55,603 nt of DNA from Microcaldota archaeon (GTDB lineage Archaea > Micrarchaeota > Micrarchaeia > Anstonellales > Bilamarchaeaceae). The stretch lies in contig JAFGCC010000025.1 in NCBI GenBank assembly GCA_016932815.1, positions 71,133-126,735 of the forward strand, given 5' to 3'. The first letter of the stretch is position 1. Each line of letters opens with the position of its first letter. This document shows, one piece after another, positions 51,533 through 55,603 of the stretch. The notes under the pieces were generated by a model. It saw nothing but the letters and a program-made list of their open reading frames with translations, was not told the DNA's origin and ran no database searches. A program made the translations under genes and the position numbers.

Positions 51533-51605
51533 AATCAATCCCTTCCCCCCTCATCCTTTAAATGATTGGCCTTCTTCCCGGGAATCTTCCTGGAGCCGCA
51601 ATCTA

Positions 51606-51998
51606 TTACCCGATTATGAGGTCCAGTATGATTACGTTTATGAGGAATGCCGCGATGCTCCCGTAGAACGCTATTCCCCAGAGCGCCCAGTCGAGGACGT
51701 TGTCTATCGTAACTAGTATCGGGTGCTTTGAGTATTCCTTCCTAAAGTGCTCATAAAAGGATGCGGAAACCGCGTTGAAGAGCGCACCAAGAAGCAGCGC
51801 GCCCATGAACAGGAAGTAGTATCCCAGGGAGATGCAGAAGCCCGCAAGCTCTTCTAGGCTGCGCAAAGACGACCTCTGCAAATACGCGTCAACGAACCCA
51901 AGTTCGAAAATCAATGCAACCGCGAAGATGAGCATGCACACTCCCGCATTGAACCAGCTCCCCTTTATTTTCGGGGCGGCTTCCTTCTTTTTTGCCAT
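51606..51998 (-). CDS. Small membrane protein of unknown function
   Basis: 130 residues. A basic N-terminus (MAKKKEAAPKIKGSW) and three hydrophobic helices (VCMLIFAVALIFELGFVDAY; FCISLGYYFLFMGALLLGAL; ALWGIAFYGSIAAFLINVII). No family recognised. Its own transcription unit, between a DUF1801 gene and the CYTH-like gene. TATA-like element upstream at about 52027-52035. Confidence 0.78.
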   Translation of the reverse strand: MAKKKEAAPKIKGSWFNAGVCMLIFAVALIFELGFVDAYLQRSSLRSLEELAGFCISLGYYFLFMGALLLGALFNAVSASFYEHFRKEYSKHPILVTIDNVLDWALWGIAFYGSIAAFLINVIILDLIIG

Positions 51999-52070
51999 GT
52001 TTACCGCACAAGGCTACTGCCAAAAAACTTTTAAGCCTGGTTTTTTTGCGCGTTCCCCCGGGATACTCCG

Positions 52071-53663
52071 CTAATTCGTCCCGCCAGGCCTTTCTTGGTG
52101 CACTCCCATAGGATGCACCTCAGTATCCGCTTCCGCGATCCTGGCAATTTCTGCGGAATCCATCTCCTTCCCGCGTATTACCACGCCTTTTTTGGAATCG
52201 GCAGGCCAGGGAGCAGTAGGCGTGTGCCCGCTCCCCTCTTCTTTGGGCCATTTCCCGGATGCTTCCTTGAGGGTTTTCCCGACCCACCCCGAGATTCCCT
52301 TCCCCTTCTTCGATGCCCATTCCTTCCTGCTAGCGTATGCGCGCCAGAGCTTCGGCCAGCCTGGGATGGGGCCGCGCCTGATAATGGGCACGCCGTCTTC
52401 TGCCCTACTGGCAAACGCCCTAAGGGGTATTGGGCCGTTTATTGGGTCAAGCAGTGCCTCGGTAATGTGTTCCAAGTCGGAAATGACAGAATCCTCGGCT
52501 TTCCTTCGCTCCTGTGGAACTCCCTGCGTTCCAGCATAGGATACTTCAAGTTGGTGCAATGCCCGCCCTTTGGAGCTGCAGGCGCTTAAGGATACAGCGT
52601 AAGCCCTTCCGGTTTCGGAATTGGTTATGTAAAAATACTTGCCAGCTTCGTGGAATCCCCCAAGCTGGCTGGATTCTGCAAACAGGGGCGCGTCAATGGG
52701 AAGGATGCGCGGCTCCCCCTTCCACCTCTTGCTTATGCACCCTAGGAATCGGCTGTCGGCAATAGTGAGCGAAGGGCCCCTGGAAAAAACCTTAGTGTCC
52801 GCATAAACTCTCCTCGTTTCGAATTCCCGCTCGTTCTCCCCAATCCAGTATTCCCGCATGAAGGATTCCACCCCAACGCGCCAGGGGTCCCCCAGCACCT
52901 TGAATCTCCCCACCCCCACTAGGAAGAGCCGCCTGGCATCTTCTAGGATTTCCTCTCCCAGTGCCCCCATCCTCGACTTTATGCGCACTCCTGGAAACTC
53001 GTTTTCAAGATGCAGCGGGGAGAGGGCTTCGCGGTACGCAGAAACCAATGTCAACCCGACTCCCTTCTTGGAGATTGCCCGGTAATGGGGCATGCTTCCG
53101 AATACGTTTCGTATAACCTCCCCCCTTCCCGCATCCGCCCCATCCATTTTCACTTCAACGCGCAAGAAGCCCTCTTCCCTCCCGAGCATGATGCCCGCCC
53201 CCTCCCGCGGGAGGAATGAGTAGACGAGGCCGTCATCCACGGTTACCCGCACGCCCTTAATCCCTTTGAGAGAATAGTGCTTCCTTGAGTATTCTGCCAG
53301 GAAATACGGGCGCAGGCCCGCGCAATAGCCATTTGCGAACTCCCCGAGGTTGCCCAGGGTGTCTTCTGCGAACCTTTCTTTCCTGTTGTGCCGCCCTTCC
53401 TTCTCTTTTACGTCTAAGAAGAAGCGGGCGCCCCTCTCCAGGATTCCGGGGTCGGAGGGCCCTTTGAGGTACCTCCTTGCTTTGATTGTCTTGTTGAACG
53501 GGAGGCCGCCCTTCCCGTTGCCGAAATAGACGTTCTGGACTCTCTCCCTGTCCGAAAACCTCAGCCGCTCAAATAGGGGGTTTTTGCCGGGGAAGCCCGC
53601 GCTCTTTGGCACGAGGTAGCGCCGTTCCACCCTGTGGGGGAGGTCCACCGTCACTCTTTTCAT
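52071..53663 (-). CDS. CYTH/VTC-like (triphosphate tunnel) protein
   Basis: 530 residues. N-terminal RVERRYLVPK has the ERR start of CYTH/VTC enzymes, followed by VQNVYFG, TIKARRYL with tunnel-type basic residues, FFLDVKEKEGRHNRKERF, GVRVTVDDGLVYSF and FLRVEVKMDG, the alternating charged strands of a triphosphate tunnel barrel. A second, weaker copy may exist (VGVESFMREYWIGENE, FETRRVYADTK, ALHQLEVSYAG). The end is Gly/Pro/Lys-rich. VTC proteins polymerise polyphosphate; CYTH enzymes hydrolyse triphosphates. Which applies is open. TATA TTTAAATA about 31 nt before the ATG. Confidence 0.6.
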   Translation of the reverse strand: MKRVTVDLPHRVERRYLVPKSAGFPGKNPLFERLRFSDRERVQNVYFGNGKGGLPFNKTIKARRYLKGPSDPGILERGARFFLDVKEKEGRHNRKERFAEDTLGNLGEFANGYCAGLRPYFLAEYSRKHYSLKGIKGVRVTVDDGLVYSFLPREGAGIMLGREEGFLRVEVKMDGADAGRGEVIRNVFGSMPHYRAISKKGVGLTLVSAYREALSPLHLENEFPGVRIKSRMGALGEEILEDARRLFLVGVGRFKVLGDPWRVGVESFMREYWIGENEREFETRRVYADTKVFSRGPSLTIADSRFLGCISKRWKGEPRILPIDAPLFAESSQLGGFHEAGKYFYITNSETGRAYAVSLSACSSKGRALHQLEVSYAGTQGVPQERRKAEDSVISDLEHITEALLDPINGPIPLRAFASRAEDGVPIIRRGPIPGWPKLWRAYASRKEWASKKGKGISGWVGKTLKEASGKWPKEEGSGHTPTAPWPADSKKGVVIRGKEMDSAEIARIAEADTEVHPMGVHQERPGGTN

Positions 53664-53711
53664 ATAATACTACTTTTATACACAATAAGATATTTAAATG
53701 CTAAGTTGGAG

Positions 53712-53740
53712 CGTATTTTGCGCACTTTTCGCAAAATGCG
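53712..53740 (+). promoter_or_regulatory. 11-bp inverted repeat before the Cys-rich membrane protein
   Basis: CGTATTTTGCG, loop CACTTTT, CGCAAAATGCG: ten Watson-Crick pairs and one G-U. It lies between divergent genes, in the predicted leader of the downstream gene and directly before its GGAGG ribosome-binding site. Candidate RNA hairpin controlling translation, or an operator. Confidence 0.5.
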
Positions 53741-53752
53741 GAGGAAAACACA

Positions 53753-54298
53753 ATGGCGGGAGAAAAACCGAAGGAATCCGGGCTTGAAGAATATCCAAAG
53801 AAGACGATAATAATAGAGAACCTCGCACTCATCATGTGGATTGCGCTTGGGGCTCTTGCCGCTTCTTATGTTTCAATGGAGCTCGCCATTGCATATGTTG
53901 CTTTTGCCGCCTTAATGCTCTTATTCGTGCTCAGGAAACTCCTGTGCACGCACTGCCATTACTATGGGAAGTGGTGCCACATCGGCTGGGGAAAGCTTAC
54001 CTCCCTCCTCTTTGCCAAGGGGAACCCCGAAGAATTCAACACAGGGCTTGGGCAGAAGCTCGTCCCGGTTACCTACGGGCTCCTGATGATGGTGCCAATT
54101 CTCGCCCTCATCTTCTCCATGCTGGGCGCATTCACGCTTGAGAAGCTCGCATTGCTGGTTGCAATCTTCCTCGTTTCCGGGTTCAGCGGCTTCATCGCAA
54201 GGAAGAAGTCGTGTGCGGTATGCAAGATGAGGTGCAACTGCAAAGGCTGCGCGGTCAAGTGCGCAAAGAATGGGTCTGTAGGGGGTATCGACCAATAG
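53753..54298 (+). CDS. Cys-rich membrane protein of unknown function
   Basis: 181 residues, about four membrane helices in two hairpins. Between them is a conserved-looking loop (LCTHCHYYGKWCHIGWGKL) with three Cys and two His, and the C-terminus has a Cys cluster (CAVCKMRCNCKGCAVKC) of six Cys. Both could bind metal or an iron-sulfur/heme group on the cytosolic side. GGAGG and the hairpin above precede the ATG. Divergent from the CYTH/VTC-like gene. No firm family. Confidence 0.82.
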   Translation: MAGEKPKESGLEEYPKKTIIIENLALIMWIALGALAASYVSMELAIAYVAFAALMLLFVLRKLLCTHCHYYGKWCHIGWGKLTSLLFAKGNPEEFNTGLGQKLVPVTYGLLMMVPILALIFSMLGAFTLEKLALLVAIFLVSGFSGFIARKKSCAVCKMRCNCKGCAVKCAKNGSVGGIDQ

Positions 54299-54327
54299 AG
54301 TGGTCAGGCAGTTTGGAGGTTTGTCTA

Positions 54328-54990
54328 ATGGCTGAGAAAAAATCCAAAATTAAATGGGTCTCTGCTGAAGACGAATTACAAAGTGCCCAAACAAAATCCC
54401 TAACCGAAACAAGCGTGGAATTGGGGAAAAAAACATTGGGTTGTGCTGCTATCGCTACGAAAAAATCAAGCGTGTTAATCGGCATACTTTGTTTGTTGCT
54501 ATCTGCGATTTTCATATTCCTCTTCGCAGGTTCATATCATGCCTTTTTTGCGGCAACTTCCGAGAATCTTTTCGTTTTCATATGCGTTCTGGTACTAGGT
54601 GCCATTCTAACAGGGAGTTTTTGTTCAAAAATGTTGTTCCTGCTAGTCCCAGAAGCAGTAGTTAGCAAGGTGGCGGCAGCATTACATGTGCCGCTGGAAA
54701 TTGCAGCAGTGGTGACCTTGATTGCCCTTATGGCGATTTTCTCTGCAATTAGTGCCCTTACCTTCTTCATACTTGGCTTTTTGTTTCTTGGAGTGGGGAG
54801 TATCCTTAGGCTCCACCTGAAGAAATCCTCCTGGATGGATTTCCTTGCAGGTGTCACATGTATAATTTTAGCAGTTCCTGCCTTCATTTCAAGCAGTATC
54901 TTAGGAATAATATTCGGAGGCATTATGGCCCTTATTGGAGCACTCTACCTATTTCCCGTCCCTCAAGCCAAATCTTCAATCAAATCATGA
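54328..54990 (+). CDS. Multi-span membrane protein, AT-richer
   Basis: 220 residues from an ATG with GGAGGT 8 nt upstream, 29 nt after the previous gene. A 50-residue soluble start (KSKIKWVSAEDELQSAQTKS) is followed by five or six membrane helices. No family known. Codon use is visibly more AT-rich than the rest of the window, hinting at later acquisition. Its 3' end overlaps the convergent gene by 28 nt. Confidence 0.75.
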   Translation: MAEKKSKIKWVSAEDELQSAQTKSLTETSVELGKKTLGCAAIATKKSSVLIGILCLLLSAIFIFLFAGSYHAFFAATSENLFVFICVLVLGAILTGSFCSKMLFLLVPEAVVSKVAAALHVPLEIAAVVTLIALMAIFSAISALTFFILGFLFLGVGSILRLHLKKSSWMDFLAGVTCIILAVPAFISSSILGIIFGGIMALIGALYLFPVPQAKSSIKS

Positions 54991-55448
54991 ACTTCTTGAT
55001 TAACTCTTTTTTCATTGGCCTTAGACTGTGTCATGAAGTGATATGTGGATAAAAGTAATGCCATCAAGATAACCGCTCCAGCACAACACAGTGCTCCCCC
55101 ACTGAGGGTTCCCCCTACTGAAGATATGCCCATAATTAATAAGCACAATACAGCAAACAACCCCTTAATCTTCCTAGAAACGTATGATGTGGTAGTGACC
55201 TCAATCAGCAATGCCTCCTTTGATTTCAAAAAGGAAACCAATCCCCTTATCGGGATGGTCCCGGGCTTAACAAATGCAAATCTGTCCTCAGAAACATGGA
55301 CTCCAAAAAAACCTGCAAATGATTTTTGAAAGTCGGTGGGAGACACTACGGCATATCCCCTCCCGGATAGGCCATTTTTTAACAGTTTTTTAATCTCGTC
55401 TTTTCGTTTCCATTTCTTGTCAAACGTTTGCTGGCTGGTTGTTGCCAT
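54963..55448 (-). CDS. Two-span membrane protein, AT-richer
   Basis: 161 residues. N-terminal half is soluble (KKWKRKDEIKKLLKNGLSGR, KPGTIPIRGLVSFLKSKEAL), then two helices (GLFAVLCLLIMGISSVGG; LCCAGAVILMALLLSTYHF) and a basic/acidic tail. Start at 55448 follows GGAGA; a TATA TTATATATTTAAAC lies at 55483-55497. AT-rich like the overlapping convergent gene. No family known. The rest of the window to its end shows no clear gene. Confidence 0.75.
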   Translation of the reverse strand: MATTSQQTFDKKWKRKDEIKKLLKNGLSGRGYAVVSPTDFQKSFAGFFGVHVSEDRFAFVKPGTIPIRGLVSFLKSKEALLIEVTTTSYVSRKIKGLFAVLCLLIMGISSVGGTLSGGALCCAGAVILMALLLSTYHFMTQSKANEKRVNQEVHDLIEDLA

Positions 55449-55603
55449 GTGATCTCCTTTTATTGGGCATAGAACGCTGGATAAGTTTAAATATATAATC
55501 CAAGGCAGGCACAAAATAGACCGTCCGGCAACTCAGCGCCCAGCCCCACAAAATGCCAACTAAAAAATAAAACCCGCGAATACCCATGCTGGAGCGCAAC
55601 CAG

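Noticed and set aside
50903-51538. Encapsulin shell protein near the ferritin-like gene
   Set aside because: Neighbouring genes are an MFS transporter and DUF1801; no HK97-like protein is in the window.
1-55603. CRISPR array, rRNA genes, insertion sequences or a provirus
   Set aside because: No regularly spaced short repeats, no rRNA stretches and no transposase, integrase, capsid or terminase-like proteins are visible.

Overview
The window is archaeal chromosome. This is shown by an MCM replicative helicase, TFB, class I lysyl-tRNA synthetase, ribosomal proteins eS1 (S3Ae) and L15e, NAC, an RNase P Rpp30 homologue, an archaeal-type PGK, a complete A-type (V-type) ATP synthase operon, mevalonate kinase, tRNA genes without encoded CCA, and TATA boxes about 26 nt upstream of many start codons. 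The lineage cannot be fixed without trees. Compact overlapping genes and many orphan proteins would fit a small-genome archaeon of the DPANN type (for example Diapherotrites or Micrarchaeota), but the histidine pathway is complete.

Layout. 1-3269: 3' part of mcm, interrupted at the Walker A motif by a 465-residue intein. 3348-10726 (minus): one tight histidine operon, small ORF-hisD-hisC-HAD phosphatase-hisB-hisG-hisH-hisA-hisF-hisIE, mostly with 4-nt overlaps. 10997-12484: an acidic micro-ORF, a NYN-domain protein and endonuclease III. 12481-12904: an orphan antitoxin-like gene between two 74-nt copies of the 3' end of mevalonate kinase. 12831-16406 (minus): rdgB-rps15-rps3ae-creatininase family-nac-mvk. 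16566-21736: small acidic protein, tRNA-Asn, rtcB with an unknown partner, lysS, tfb. 21830-29505: beta-helix surface protein, pgk, topA, tRNA-Thr, a structured intergenic region, and two genes of unknown function. 29542-30569 (minus): rpl15e-rnp3. 30752-39775: ATP synthase operon H-I-K-E-C-F-A-B-D followed by a PUA (MCT-1-like) protein. 39855-43886: NUDIX-like, PHP-domain protein, ThiI, RelBE-like toxin-antitoxin pair. 44163-46465: tRNA-Ile, a 27-residue membrane peptide, Mre11, a family 2 glycosyltransferase, a small secreted ORF. 46489-49577: a zinc/manganese-type ABC importer divergent from a Fur-family regulator, sharing one 33-bp palindromic operator. 49653-55448: MFS transporter, encapsulin-cargo-type ferritin-like protein, DUF1801 protein, several membrane proteins, and a 530-residue protein that looks like a CYTH/VTC (triphosphate tunnel) enzyme.

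The most unusual items are: the antitoxin-like gene bracketed by duplicated mvk ends, with the ancestral nth/mvk junction still visible; an uncharacterised cistron coupled to hisD; the 33-bp two-layer palindrome between the metal importer and its Fur regulator; a free-standing encapsulin-type ferritin with no shell gene in view; the CYTH/VTC-like protein divergent from a Cys-rich membrane protein; paired operator-like palindromes before the gene at 29125; and alternative hairpins upstream of the orphan gene at 28116. Leaderless transcription appears common: at least nine genes have a TATA box centred 24-30 nt before the start codon.
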